NCBI GenBank assembly: GCA_036925085.1
Contig: JAUPFP010000161.1
Location: forward strand, 62,001 to 126,000
Direction of reading: 5' to 3'
Origin: Brachycybe producta
Taxonomy: Eukaryota; Arthropoda; Diplopoda; Playtdesmida; Andrognathidae
Length of the DNA stretch: 64,000 nt
The translations under genes and the position numbers were made by a program. The notes beneath the pieces were generated by a model. That model made no database searches. It saw nothing but the letters and a program-made list of their open reading frames with translations, and was not told where the DNA came from. Of this stretch, positions 16,611-27,067 are shown piece after piece (positions within the stretch are counted from its first letter, which is position 1; each line of letters opens with the position of its first letter).

Positions 16611-18668
16611 AACAACGTCTCGCATTGACCGATCATCCCTCCGCGCCGTCGTGCTATGACGGGTATGGTGCGGTTGGCTCCCGGCCGACACGGCCGCACC
16701 GTGTCGGGACTCCTCCTCCTCGGTCCCGATACTTCCACCACCACCAGTCCCCTGGGACCCACGGGTGGAAGTCTTCGGACCTCCCTTCTTCTCATGATGG
16801 GCCTTCTTGCCCTTCTTTTTCTTCTTTTTCTTTTTCTTCTTATCATGAGAAGAAGGTTCACCGTGCTGCGAGCTGGACGCACCATGGCTCGCAGACTTAC
16901 CGGGCCGGTCAGTCTTAGGAGGGTGGTTAGCCCCCTTCGATTGACCGGACTTACTAGTCGCAGACTTTCTAGCCGAAGCTGTACTAGTCTTTGAACTAGC
17001 TCCCGTAGCCGAACTGACGGTCGAGGACGCTCGTGTCGCCACGAAGCGTCCCTTTCCATCCCGGGGAAGATCTCTCTTCTCCGGGGCAAGGGTCGGCTGA
17101 CCCTTGCCACCAACAGGTTTAACTGCCGCACCCTGGTGAGGTGCCTTGGCAGCTTGTATCACCCCCCTCTGGGCGATACGCTGTTGGCCAGCAGCCGTGG
17201 TGGCACTCGGAATAGGAGTGGCACCAACTCCGACGGGAGGTTCCCCTGTACTGAGCGGATCCCGGGCATCAGCTTCCCGCAGGGGCGGAAACTGAGAGGC
17301 CTGGAGCTCAAACTCTCGACGGTGTGCAGCCTTCTTGTCCCGCTGGACAAGAGCAGCACATCTGGCCGCTTGTGCCTGGTGGTACCGCAAGCGGTCCTCC
17401 TGGCTCCACTTTCCTTTGGGAAAGCCGGCCGGACCTCCACGAGAGGTCTTAGCCTTCTTTCCCACCGGATTACTGGCCAAAGGTGGGGTGAAGGGGCGGG
17501 GACGTTTCTGTCCCTGACCACCACCACCACTGGCGCGAGTGCTCTTCCTCGGAGCGGGAGGAGAAGGCTGATTGGCCTTCTTTTCCGCTCTTCGGTCCCT
17601 CTTGGGAGTTGCAGACTGCCAGCTTGAACAGCCAGCCTCCGCTTCGGTTGGTCCCGAAACCGGAGGCTGACCAACAGGCCAGGCAGCACCAGCAGCTCCC
17701 TCAGGATGAGCTGGCGACACAGGGAGAAGACCCACTGCCGGCGTAAACTTCGCCAAGGCAGCCTTCGTCCTCTCCAACTGTGCCTCCCTCTTCGCCAGGG
17801 CTTTCATCCTGGCGGTGTACCGAGCAGCTCCGGACTTCTTTTTGGATTTAGAACCGTCCTTACGGAACTGCTGGGTAGGGTACTCCCCAACGAAGTAGCG
17901 TTTCCCATCCGACGCCAGGAAACCACCTGACGCCGATTGGTACTGCGCGGCTTCATCCTGCCTTTCCAGACAGGCCGCTTCCGTCTCCCCAACAGGGTCA
18001 ACCGGAATTGGACTGCCCTTCCGGGCTGGAGTACCCTCCTGGGATCCGGTCACAGACCGTTTACCCAGGGAGCCTGATCCTCTCCCTTCAGACTCCGAAG
18101 AGTCCTCTGAAGAGAGGATCCGTTGGCCTCGCCACCGCCTGGAGACGGGCACCACATCATCTTCCATGGTGTCCATCTCCGCCTCCGTGTCGATGACCAG
18201 GGTTCCTCCCAAGGAGGCATCCCTGCTTCCCTCAGCCAGGCTAGCCAATTCTAGCCGGCCTTGGTCCGCCGGAGGATCACACTTCGTCAAAGAGGTAGCT
18301 GCCAAACCGGTGGCCACCTCCTCGACGGGCGTGCTGGCCCGCACCGGCTCACCAACCGCCGGGATCTCCATGGCTTCCAACTTAATGGTCGCCCTCGGAG
18401 AACCCACGGTGGGAGGCGGTGTCAACCGTCCCCAAACAGACCCATAGTATAGAGGGGTCCGAGGGGACGGCTGGGTCACCACAGCGTCATCAGCCAATAG
18501 CAGACCCAAAGGTCCGCCGTCGGCCAAGTCAGCTATGGCCCTACCCAAAGAGTCCGGGGAGCAAGCGGCATCCGACTCCAACAGCTCTGCATCACCCGGA
18601 TGCAAAGAGCTGAGGGAGGAGGAACCGCTGCCACCCCCGCCAGTGTCTTCCTTCTCCGCCGTGGCTAC
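16512..18668 (-). CDS. Retrotransposon ORF3 (env position), unknown function
   Basis: The open frame spans 19463 to 16512 but has no ATG at its upstream end. A strong splice acceptor, pyrimidine-rich and ending TTTCAG at 18669, would start the coding exon at 18668 and give about 718 residues. The protein is low-complexity: an acidic N-terminal part (SSEDSSESEG), basic coiled segments (MKALAKREAQLERTKAALAK), many Pro/Ser/Gly stretches and a run of more than ten lysines near 16820. No signal peptide or membrane segment typical of an envelope is evident. It may be a nucleic-acid-binding accessory protein, expressed like env from a spliced RNA. Continues, out of frame, into the segment ending at 15728. 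Confidence 0.5.
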   Translation of the reverse strand, partial: VATAEKEDTGGGGSGSSSLSSLHPGDAELLESDAACSPDSLGRAIADLADGGPLGLLLADDAVVTQPSPRTPLYYGSVWGRLTPPPTVGSPRATIKLEAMEIPAVGEPVRASTPVEEVATGLAATSLTKCDPPADQGRLELASLAEGSRDASLGGTLVIDTEAEMDTMEDDVVPVSRRWRGQRILSSEDSSESEGRGSGSLGKRSVTGSQEGTPARKGSPIPVDPVGETEAACLERQDEAAQYQSASGGFLASDGKRYFVGEYPTQQFRKDGSKSKKKSGAARYTARMKALAKREAQLERTKAALAKFTPAVGLLPVSPAHPEGAAGAAWPVGQPPVSGPTEAEAGCSSWQSATPKRDRRAEKKANQPSPPAPRKSTRASGGGGQGQKRPRPFTPPLASNPVGKKAKTSRGGPAGFPKGKWSQEDRLRYHQAQAARCAALVQRDKKAAHRREFELQASQFPPLREADARDPLSTGEPPVGVGATPIPSATTAAGQQRIAQRGVIQAAKAPHQGAAVKPVGGKGQPTLAPEKRDLPRDGKGRFVATRASSTVSSATGASSKTSTASARKSATSKSGQSKGANHPPKTDRPGKSASHGASSSQHGEPSSHDKKKKKKKKKKGKKAHHEKKGGPKTSTRGSQGTGGGGSIGTEEEESRHGAAVSAGSQPHHTRHSTTARRDDRSMRDVVLGIPSSSPKVVAGTELISSVGGNSPPGQLTVT

Positions 18669-19459
18669 CTGAAACAGATCAAAAAATACGGTAAAAATTT
18701 GACCTATTACGGTAGGAAACATTTTCCACGGTCCAAAACCGCGAAAAAATGTTTTCCGGCCGGGCAGGCACCGTGGTACACGGCCAAAGCCGTCCCCAAC
18801 GGTAATTGCACGGTCGGAACCGGCCAAAAACACTTTTGGTCGGTCCAAATTCCGTAATTTTACGTTCGGTAACTTGGGCGGTGATTTCCACGGTAAATCA
18901 CCGTAGGAAATCCCGTTTCCACCGTGCATATCCCGTGATCCACGGTAAAAACCGTCCTTCACGGGACCCGCACGGTCGGAATCGGCCAAACACCTGTTTG
19001 GACCGTCCAAATCTGGCACCGACAATTCAGGCTCCTTGGGGAGTGGTTTACACGGACAACTACCGTGCAAAACCACTTTCCGTCCGTTAGAACACCGTGG
19101 ATCACGGTCGAAACCATTTTCCACGGTGGTTTCACGGACAGAACCGTGCAAAAACACCTTTTCACCGTCCAAACTCCGTAGAACTTGGTCCTCACCAAGT
19201 CCCACGGCGTTCGAGCGGCAAAACACCGTGTTCTCCACGGCCCCATCGGCGGTAGCATCACCGTCAAAATTGTTACGGTGATGCCTCCACCAAAACCACG
19301 TGTTCAAGCGGTCAATGACCGCTTGACACACCCAAAAGCAATAAAAGAATACTGCCAAAGGGCAGGAAAAGGAAATTCCCCTTTGGGGACTTACTTCTTG
19401 TCTTGAAGCATCCAATTGTCCTGAGTTTTTGCCTTTTCGTCGGTGAAATATACGTTTTT
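18669..19459 (-). repeat. ACGGT/ACCGT-rich segment between pol and ORF3
   Basis: About 790 bp densely filled with ACGGT and its complement ACCGT in short inverted pairs such as CACGGTAAATCACCGTA. The same motif fills the gag leader. The segment is open in the ORF3 frame, but its translation is repetitive, and it ends at a splice acceptor, so it is more likely intron or untranslated sequence. Confidence 0.5.
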
Positions 19460-22400
19460 TCACAAAAATAGCGGCAAACGTCCGTCTTTTTTTAATTTAA
19501 CTACAAGATGGCGTTTAGTCGCTAATTTCACCAACGGAATGGCTAACAGCGGCGGCTTGGCGGCTGAAACATTATTAGCCGCCTCCATTGCTGTTACCAT
19601 AGAGATTCCACCGTCGTCTGCCACAATAGGAGCAGATACACGGCCTGAATCTCTACGGAAAGACTCAGGAGAGAGATCTTTAAGGGAAATTACTACTGCA
19701 GACTCCTCTTCGAGTTTGCAGTTGGGAATTGTGGATTTCTCCACCCAGCTCCCCCTGAACAACCGCCATCTGTCCGTGACAGACAGGCGGCGCCCAGTCC
19801 AGGGGTCACTGCGCTCCCAATCCTTATTTCCCCAATTCAGGTCATCATCCCACAACAGAGAATGACCTGCTCTCTCCCACCAGGACAGGGACTTCCAAAG
19901 TCCCTGCACCACCCTGGTGCCCATTGGAGCTCCAGAGGAAGCTTGCATAACCTCAAAGGCCCTGGGTTTCCTCGGACGGAGGTAATACCGGGGCCGAGGT
20001 GCTTCCTCTGCCTCAGAGTCAGTTGACTCCACCACCAAGCTAGGCTGGCCAGAAGGTCCTGGAGAGACATCATCCCTCCTCTCACTTCCAGCTGACCCAG
20101 ACTCAGCGTCACTGGACCCTTCGGAGTTCGATGAGGTTTCAGAGCCACCTAGGCCATCTTCCTCACGAACCCCACATGTGGGAATGTACGGCTTCAAGTT
20201 ATCCACATGAAACCGGTCCCGCACCTTCCGACCATACCCATCTACGAATTCTATCTCGTAGACCAGGTCGGAAACCTGCCGGACCACCGTACCCAGTTCA
20301 GCCTTGTAAGCGAAATTCCACTTCTTGGCTTGACCGAGCTTCCCAGCCATATCCCTTATCCAGACCTTATTACCAGGCTGGTATCGGGGTGGCTCCACCC
20401 GGCCGGCGTCATACCGACTCTTCTGTCTTCTTTGAGCGGCCGCCAAATTTTGACGAGCACGCTCTTCCACGGCTTGCTGGTCGGGCAAGACGCGGACCGG
20501 ACCGTTAGGGAGGAGATTGTCAATCCCCAACCTAGGCTCACGACCAAACAACAATTGGTACGGAGACACTTCCGTGCTCTCCTGCACCGCAGTGTTGTAG
20601 GCCCACACGGCGGGCCGCAATTTCTCCCACCAATCACGTTGGTCCTTGAGGGGATCAAGGTAACGCTTGATGGTTTCCATCACGGTCTTGTTCGTACGCT
20701 CCGTAAGCCCATTAGCTTGCGGATGGTACGCCGTCGTGAAGTGCTGCGCTATATTATAGCGCTCCCGGAACTTTCGCAAAATCCTGCTACAGAACTGGGA
20801 TCCACGATCCGAGATGAGAGTAGTCGGTGTGCCATACACCGACAAGATCTCATCTTTCAGAAACTTGACAACACAAGCGGCCGTAGCCCTTCGTACTGCC
20901 TTTGCCACGCCGTACCGGGTGAAGTAGTCCACCATAATCAATACATATGTGACTCCACCCACGGACGCGGGAAAAGGCCCAACGAAGTCCATTCCCCAGG
21001 CATGAACCGGGTACTCAGGAACTATGGGTTGCAAGAATCCTTGAGCTCTTGCGAACTGTCGTACTCTCTGACACACTAAGCATGACTTAACATACTCCAC
21101 CGTGTCACGTTTCATACCTAACCAGTAGAAACGAGTACGCATACGTTGGTAGGTCTTGTACACTCCGAAGTGACCAGCTTCGGAGCTATCGTGCAACTTC
21201 CGCAAGCAGAAGGCTTGACACGACCTCGGCACAACCAACACAGTTCTAGTGCGATCCTGAATGGATTTGATGGCATACAACAACTTGTCTGCCACCACGA
21301 ACTTGAACCTTAAGTCCGAGTCGGGGTCGGTGGAGAGCTCACGCTTCACCTTGGAGCACCAACTGTCGTTGGCCTGCTCCATTACCCAATCCACCTCAGA
21401 CCGGATCCGGTAAATCACCTCACCCACGTCGGCTTCGACGTGTTCAGGCAAAGAAGGATCAACAACTTCCTTCACCGGATACCGACTCAAACAGTCAGCA
21501 TCCTCGTGAAGTTTCCCCTTCTTGAACTGAATCTTATACCGGTACTCCTGCAACTGCATTTGCCAACGCCCCAACCTGCCTTGCAGGTTTTTGGCAGTCT
21601 GCAAATGACAGAGCGCATGGTGATCTGTTACGATCCCAAAGTCCCGGTTAAAGATGTAAGGTCGGAATTTACCCACGGCAAACATGATCGCCAAGCATTC
21701 CTGCTCGGTGACACTATACCGTGTTTCCGGTCCCTTCATGAGACGGCTAGCGTAGGCCAGAACCCGAGGAGCCTTGTCCTCAGGTAACTTCTGGTATACT
21801 ACGACACCTAGACCGTACCCACTAGCATCGGTGTGTATTAACACCTCACCACGTGGATCATACATGGTGAGCACCGGTGCTTCGGTTAAAAATGCCTTTA
21901 ACCGTTCGAAAGCTAGACCACACTGTTCCGACCAGTCAAAGGACGCATCCTTCCTGGTCAGATCGTGCAGAGGTCTTGCGATCTTGGCAAAGTCCTTGAT
22001 GAACCTACGGTAGTAGCCGGTCAGTCCAAGAAAACTTCGGACGGCGGTCACCGTTGTAGGGACATCGAACTCCTCGACTGCTCTTACGAGACCCGGGTCC
22101 GGAGCAACTCCCTCGGCACTAACAATGTGACCGAGATATTTGACCTTGTCAAACCCGAAGAAACATTTCTTCGGCTGGAGTTTCAGCTCCGCCCCTCGTA
22201 ACAGTCTCAGGACAGTACTCAAGCGTTCGAGAAACTGCTCAAAGGTGCTCCCAAAGACGATAATATCGTCTAGGTACACCAAGCAGCTCTCCCACTTGTG
22301 TCCCGCCAACAAGAGGTCTAACGCTCTTTGCATAGTGGCAGGAGCATTACAGAGTCCGAAAGGCATTTTTCGGAACTCAAACAGACCTTGAGAGCAAATG

Positions 22401-24325
22401 AATGCTGTCTTCTCAATGTCTTGCTCCGCCATCCTGACCTGCCAGTAACCACTAGCAAGGTCTAGGGTTGCGAAATACTTCGCTCCAGCAAGTGAATCGA
22501 GGGCATCATCGATGCGAGGTAACGGGTACTGATCCGCCTTAGTTTGGGCATTCAGTCGCCGATAGTCCACACAGAAACGGAAGCCACCATCCTTCTTGCG
22601 AACAAGCAAGATAGGGCTCGCGTAGGGACTATGCGAAGGTTGGATTACCCCTGCATCCAACATCTTCGCTACCTCTTCTCTCTCGATTGCACGAGCCGCC
22701 GGAGCGGTTCTTCGCAATCCTTCACGCACCGGAGGTAACCCACCGGTATCAATTGTGTGCTCGACGAGCGGGGTTTCCCCCAGCTCTGTATAATCGAACG
22801 CAAAATGATCACGGCGTTCTAGCAGGAACTCCCGAAGCTGTGCCGCCTCCTCAGGCTTCAGACTAGGTCCGATTTTAAGGCACTCTTCGAGAGTGGGCTT
22901 GACTTCCGCATTGAGGATCCGGCGACCTTTCTTGGTTGCCCCTCTCAACTTAGGCGGAAGCCCCCCTGGTCGACCATCTCCATGAGTGGGGTCTCCCCCT
23001 CTCAACTTAGATGGATCGTCCAGTCCCACCACTAGGGCTGCCTCCACAGCTTGAGCTGTCGCCACACCCTCCCCTGTTTCCAGGGCAATGGGTACGTCGG
23101 CGACGTTCTCAAGCCAAATGTCGTAAGAGCCTTCTTCTGTGGCTTCGGCAATACCTGCCACTGCCAACAGACCACGGCCACCTAAGGCTTTACGATGGGG
23201 CTCAACGAGAAGCAGCTGTCCAGGGCCAGCATGCTCTATCAAGCTCACGGAAACTACCTTCCGCTCATGAGCTGATAACCATACATTCTGCAATAGTCGC
23301 AGGGAACAAACTTCCCCGCTCCTAATTGGAGAACTGGTCTCGGCAAGCGTAGGTGACACAATGTCAACCCACCCATCCACCTTTTCAGGCTCCGCAGGCA
23401 TACCTTCCGGGAACCCGAAAGGAGGGAGTAGCACCGGCTCCACAGAATCGTGAAGCCTCGCCAACGCCTCCAATACGGAACTCGGAAGTTGTACCGAAGT
23501 ACCCTGCGCAGCCTGGACGGCCAGTGCGGCATGAAGATCATCTGGATGTGCATTCCAGATGTCTTCCCGGAAATAAACTTTCCGGCTCACGACGTCCAAC
23601 ATTAACCCGAACCGGGAAGCCAGGTCAACACCTATTACGGCTTCCCCTTCCCCCTCAATGAGGAGAAGATGGGTATGTATGGACCGTCCGTGGATTGACA
23701 TGTCCACGTACATGACTCCTTCTATCTGGATGGAGTACCCGCTCATGCCCGTCAGGAATGAGGGGAGGCTAACCTCCTGCACCGGTAACTCCATCTCCCG
23801 TGCCACCGACATGCTCATTACCGATACTTCGGCACCGGTGTCGACGATCGACTCAACCAGCCGACCATCCATCGACACCAGAACACGCGGTGCCCCACGC
23901 AAGTAAGCACGGCTCTGTAATTCTGGAATGGGCAACCGTCGTTGCCCGACATTACTTCTCTGAGCCTCATCCGGTCGTACCGGATGCTCAGGGGCCTGGC
24001 TTCCAGTCTCCACTCCAGGAGACCCACCAGGCCTGGGCGACAGCATGGGCGCACCAACGCTCGAAGCCCTCGTAATGCCCGTACCACTCGGACCTTCCTC
24101 CCCCTCATCAGGGAAGAAAGGTGCCACCCAGCTCTCCAGCCGGGCAAGCGCAGCTTCCAGTGTGGGGCTTGGCTCCTGAAATACCCACTGGGTAATTTCT
24201 GGGTCCGCAGACCTAGCCAGAGGCACCCCTGCGTCATGCAGGATACCCACATATCTGGAGACTGCCCGAAGGTACGCTCCTTCTTTACTTCGCCGGCTTT
24301 GCCGGGCACCTGAGGTTTGTAGCAT
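19460..24325 (-). CDS. pol: Gypsy Pol polyprotein
   Basis: 1621 residues. Aspartic protease DTGA at Asp162. Reverse transcriptase with YLDD at 684-687 inside VYLDDIIVFG. RNase H with HTDASGYG (Asp833). Integrase zinc finger with a His near 1045 and Cys1082/1085. The integrase core is DDE with Asp1113, Asp1173 and Glu1209, a D-x59-D-x35-E spacing. PR-RT-RH-IN order defines Ty3/Gypsy. No chromodomain; the C-terminus after YYLRPRKPR is an uncharacterised tail of about 140 residues. ATG 24325 lies 17 nt past the gag stop in another frame, but the pol frame is open upstream across the gag end, so either frameshifting or reinitiation could be used. All visible catalytic residues are intact. Confidence 0.95.
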   Translation of the reverse strand: MLQTSGARQSRRSKEGAYLRAVSRYVGILHDAGVPLARSADPEITQWVFQEPSPTLEAALARLESWVAPFFPDEGEEGPSGTGITRASSVGAPMLSPRPGGSPGVETGSQAPEHPVRPDEAQRSNVGQRRLPIPELQSRAYLRGAPRVLVSMDGRLVESIVDTGAEVSVMSMSVAREMELPVQEVSLPSFLTGMSGYSIQIEGVMYVDMSIHGRSIHTHLLLIEGEGEAVIGVDLASRFGLMLDVVSRKVYFREDIWNAHPDDLHAALAVQAAQGTSVQLPSSVLEALARLHDSVEPVLLPPFGFPEGMPAEPEKVDGWVDIVSPTLAETSSPIRSGEVCSLRLLQNVWLSAHERKVVSVSLIEHAGPGQLLLVEPHRKALGGRGLLAVAGIAEATEEGSYDIWLENVADVPIALETGEGVATAQAVEAALVVGLDDPSKLRGGDPTHGDGRPGGLPPKLRGATKKGRRILNAEVKPTLEECLKIGPSLKPEEAAQLREFLLERRDHFAFDYTELGETPLVEHTIDTGGLPPVREGLRRTAPAARAIEREEVAKMLDAGVIQPSHSPYASPILLVRKKDGGFRFCVDYRRLNAQTKADQYPLPRIDDALDSLAGAKYFATLDLASGYWQVRMAEQDIEKTAFICSQGLFEFRKMPFGLCNAPATMQRALDLLLAGHKWESCLVYLDDIIVFGSTFEQFLERLSTVLRLLRGAELKLQPKKCFFGFDKVKYLGHIVSAEGVAPDPGLVRAVEEFDVPTTVTAVRSFLGLTGYYRRFIKDFAKIARPLHDLTRKDASFDWSEQCGLAFERLKAFLTEAPVLTMYDPRGEVLIHTDASGYGLGVVVYQKLPEDKAPRVLAYASRLMKGPETRYSVTEQECLAIMFAVGKFRPYIFNRDFGIVTDHHALCHLQTAKNLQGRLGRWQMQLQEYRYKIQFKKGKLHEDADCLSRYPVKEVVDPSLPEHVEADVGEVIYRIRSEVDWVMEQANDSWCSKVKRELSTDPDSDLRFKFVVADKLLYAIKSIQDRTRTVLVVPRSCQAFCLRKLHDSSEAGHFGVYKTYQRMRTRFYWLGMKRDTVEYVKSCLVCQRVRQFARAQGFLQPIVPEYPVHAWGMDFVGPFPASVGGVTYVLIMVDYFTRYGVAKAVRRATAACVVKFLKDEILSVYGTPTTLISDRGSQFCSRILRKFRERYNIAQHFTTAYHPQANGLTERTNKTVMETIKRYLDPLKDQRDWWEKLRPAVWAYNTAVQESTEVSPYQLLFGREPRLGIDNLLPNGPVRVLPDQQAVEERARQNLAAAQRRQKSRYDAGRVEPPRYQPGNKVWIRDMAGKLGQAKKWNFAYKAELGTVVRQVSDLVYEIEFVDGYGRKVRDRFHVDNLKPYIPTCGVREEDGLGGSETSSNSEGSSDAESGSAGSERRDDVSPGPSGQPSLVVESTDSEAEEAPRPRYYLRPRKPRAFEVMQASSGAPMGTRVVQGLWKSLSWWERAGHSLLWDDDLNWGNKDWERSDPWTGRRLSVTDRWRLFRGSWVEKSTIPNCKLEEESAVVISLKDLSPESFRRDSGRVSAPIVADDGGISMVTAMEAANNVSAAKPPLLAIPLVKLATKRHLVVKLKKDGRLPLFL

Positions 24326-24342
24326 TACCGGTCGACTGCAGC

Positions 24343-26163
24343 TCAGTTCTGCAGGGACCGGCGCCGGTTTAACGAGGGCGGGCCCTCGTTTCTGGCAACA
24401 GGTAGATAGAACATCTGTCCATCAATGACGGTGGACAGATACTCCCGGCCCTGCAGTACCACGGGTGCTAGACCCGGCAGGTACTGCACCACTGGGCTTT
24501 CGCCCGGTGGTAATCGAGCAACCTGTCCTTGGGCAACAGCCCTCGGACAGTCCTTCCTAAGGTGACCCATTTGGTTACACCGAAAGCATGGACCTGGTTG
24601 CCTACGAGTAGGACCTCCACCTCCAGCCGTTTGGCTGGAACCTGACGGGGCTGCTGTGGACTTATTTCCACCCTGGCTCTGCCGCTTCGTCTTTCTTCCC
24701 TTCTGCCCTCCGGTCTTGGCAGTAGCTCCGTCCGATTTGGACGGTGCCGCTGCCTTCGCACCCGAAGAGGTAGAAGTAGACGTAGCAGAGCTCTTGGGCT
24801 TTGCCACAGCACCAGAGACCTTAGCCGCAGCCTGGGTCCCTGGTACCGTCAAGGTACGGGCAGGTAACGCTCCCGCCGTAAGCATGTCGGCCTCGACCAA
24901 CATCGCCTCGGTGGTAAAGTCCCTGACCGTCTCAGCTTTCGATCCCCAGAGAGGTCTGAGAATCTCCGGCTGCAGTTTCTTCTTGTATCGGAGGAGTCGA
25001 CAAGACTCATCCTCACCAGGAGAAACTCGTTCTGCTAGCTCAACAAAGCGCCAGTAGAACGCCTGGAGTGATTCCGCAGGCCCTTGCTTCATGGCCTCGA
25101 AACGGTCAAAACAGGCCTGAGCCTGATTCTTCGTCCCAAAGCGGTGAAGCATAGCCTGCCTCAACTCCGGCCAGGTCAGGTTCGGCTTGAACTCCACCAA
25201 ACAGGCGTAATGTTCCTCAGCCGGACCATCGAGCAGGTACGTAAAGAAACTGCACCTGGCCTCATCCGTCCAGCGCTGAGCCCGAGCTTTGGCTTCGAAC
25301 TGCCGGAGAAAAGGCGTAATGTCCTCTCGTCCATCATACCGTATGAACGAGTGAACTGGGTTAAAAAACCCAAACGCCTGAATCTCCGACGGGACAGCCG
25401 GCGCAGGCGTCCACGGCGCGGTACTTACCCGCCGTGGTGCCCTGCCCCGGTTCCCCGAAGTCTCAGCATCGGATTCAGCATCCTCGGGTTCCACCAAGTG
25501 GACCCGTGGTCGCTGAACGGGCGGAGGAACTCCCCGACCACCTCCCGTAGGAGCGGTCCGAGTTCCTCCACCGGGAGGCATTCGCCTGGCCGGAGCCGGC
25601 GGCACCTCCCTACCTGCACCTTCCCGGTGCACGGGCGACGGTGTGAACCGAGGTTGCGACCGATGGAGCCGCCCGATCCCTGGGGAAAGATGACCCTGCC
25701 ATCGCAGTTCATCAATCCCCCTGGCAACCTCACGGAGCTCCTCCTCAGTCATCGACGCCAACCATGACGTCGTATTCACTGAGGGTGGCCCCGGGGTCCC
25801 TACCACCTCTCCCGCTAAGGGATTACCTCCACGTCCAACCGGACGGGAGGCGGTGGAGGTTAACAGGCCGGCCATAGGCCGTACGCCTGTCCCAGTTGGG
25901 GTCGGTGCCCCTCCATCACCACCGTCTCCCGGTGCTCCACCGGAGGCAGTGTCCCGACGGTGCGTCCGCACCGTCACAAAGCCTCCAGCCGGAGGTTGGT
26001 CCGTAGAGACCATTTCTACGACACCTTCCTCCGTGGAGTCACCGGGTACGTTCCCGCCAACAGCACCCTCAACAGGGTGCCGCCCCTCCGGCCGCCTTCC
26101 ACGGCCGACGGTGCGGGAACGCAACTCCAATCCTTCCAACAAACTGCTTCCCCGACCAGACAT
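24343..26163 (-). CDS. gag: Gypsy Gag polyprotein
   Basis: 606 residues from ATG 26163; the frame is open upstream to 26223 but without an ATG. The first 280 residues are Pro/Gly/Arg-rich and low in complexity. A capsid-like helical region follows (FLRQFEAKARAQRWTDEAR and downstream, ending near LQAFYWRFVEL). After a Ser/Ala/Thr/Lys-rich linker comes a single CCHC zinc knuckle, CFRCNQMGHLRKDC, beginning about 60 residues before the end. It would assemble the retrotransposon particle and bind the RNA. Placed between the hairpin-rich leader and pol. Confidence 0.88.
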   Translation of the reverse strand: MSGRGSSLLEGLELRSRTVGRGRRPEGRHPVEGAVGGNVPGDSTEEGVVEMVSTDQPPAGGFVTVRTHRRDTASGGAPGDGGDGGAPTPTGTGVRPMAGLLTSTASRPVGRGGNPLAGEVVGTPGPPSVNTTSWLASMTEEELREVARGIDELRWQGHLSPGIGRLHRSQPRFTPSPVHREGAGREVPPAPARRMPPGGGTRTAPTGGGRGVPPPVQRPRVHLVEPEDAESDAETSGNRGRAPRRVSTAPWTPAPAVPSEIQAFGFFNPVHSFIRYDGREDITPFLRQFEAKARAQRWTDEARCSFFTYLLDGPAEEHYACLVEFKPNLTWPELRQAMLHRFGTKNQAQACFDRFEAMKQGPAESLQAFYWRFVELAERVSPGEDESCRLLRYKKKLQPEILRPLWGSKAETVRDFTTEAMLVEADMLTAGALPARTLTVPGTQAAAKVSGAVAKPKSSATSTSTSSGAKAAAPSKSDGATAKTGGQKGRKTKRQSQGGNKSTAAPSGSSQTAGGGGPTRRQPGPCFRCNQMGHLRKDCPRAVAQGQVARLPPGESPVVQYLPGLAPVVLQGREYLSTVIDGQMFYLPVARNEGPPSLNRRRSLQN

Positions 26164-26223
26164 CGGGAAACCAGGGTCTTGGCCGATTTCGTCCGTGCGA
26201 ACACGGGCAAAACTGGCCACCAC

Positions 26224-27067
26224 TTGTCGGAAGGAACTCTACCGTAAAATACGGTGAATTTACGGACCAAAGTCCGCAAAACACCGACAATTAACGGTAG
26301 AACCGTAAACTACCGCAGTTTCACGGACAAAAGTCCGTGTCCCACGGTCAGATTTACGGTGGAGCTCCTTCTTACCGTCTTCGACCGGTGATATACGGAC
26401 AACCGTCCGTTGTTCACCGTCTAATCACGGTACAAAGCTCTTTCACCGTAATAGAACGGAGATACACGGACAACGGTCCGTAATCTGCCGTCCACCAACG
26501 GTGAAACTGCCTTCTTACCGTGTTCGAACGGTGATTCACGGACAAAAGTCCGTAATCCACCGTCTACTTACGGTAAAACTTGACCGTAACCCGGTTTTAC
26601 CACGGTGTCACGGACAAAAGTCCGCGTCCCACGGTATACCACCGGTAAACCTGGCCGTAGACGGGTTTCCGCCGCAGTTCCACGGACAAAAGTCCGTGCC
26701 CTACGGTGTACTACCTGTCTACCGGACAAGCTACGGTAAAGTTGCTTTTTTACCGGGTTCTACAGGTCCTGCACGGTAAATCACCGTGCTACCGGTATAC
26801 TGACGGTAAAAACAACCGTTATCCCGCGTTCGGACGGTCCTGCACAGTCAACCACCGTGCCCACCGTCGTACTTACGGATAACCTAGGGCTTTCCCCGGT
26901 GACCACCGCGGTATCACGGACAACCGTCCGTGTCCCACGGTCCTTCACCGGACTACTACGCCCTAAGCCGCGTTCGGCCGTAGTTCCGTGGACAAATGTC
27001 CACGCCCTACCGGCACCACACGACTCCGGTCTTACCGACCGCACAAGAGAGGCTGGTGGTAGCGCTA
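26224..27067 (-). repeat. Gag leader with 72-bp-period hairpin array
   Basis: Nine inverted repeats of the form CACGGAC-N4-GTCCGTG. The GGAC starts are at 26264, 26325, 26397, 26468, 26540, 26612, 26684, 26918 and 26990. Most steps are 71-72 bp; the 234-bp gap holds degenerate units, including GCACGGTAAATCACCGTGC (26771-26789). Loops are AAAA, AACC, AACG, CAAA or AAAT on the plus strand. The last stem changes to CGTGGAC/GTCCACG with both arms altered together. A packaging signal, translation control element or repeated protein site are possible roles. Confidence 0.7.

Noticed and set aside
17100-17131. Start of a separate 467-residue ORF inside ORF3
   Set aside because: Its upstream half is an Arg-rich shadow of the ORF3 lysine-rich frame; only the part after about 16600 looks coding.
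19460-20200. Chromodomain after the Gypsy integrase
   Set aside because: The tail lacks the aromatic cage pattern; only the Polinton integrase shows a chromodomain.
24656-25767. Plus-strand open frames across gag
   Set aside because: They are GC-rich antisense shadows of gag with Arg/Pro/Ser-rich translations and no motifs.
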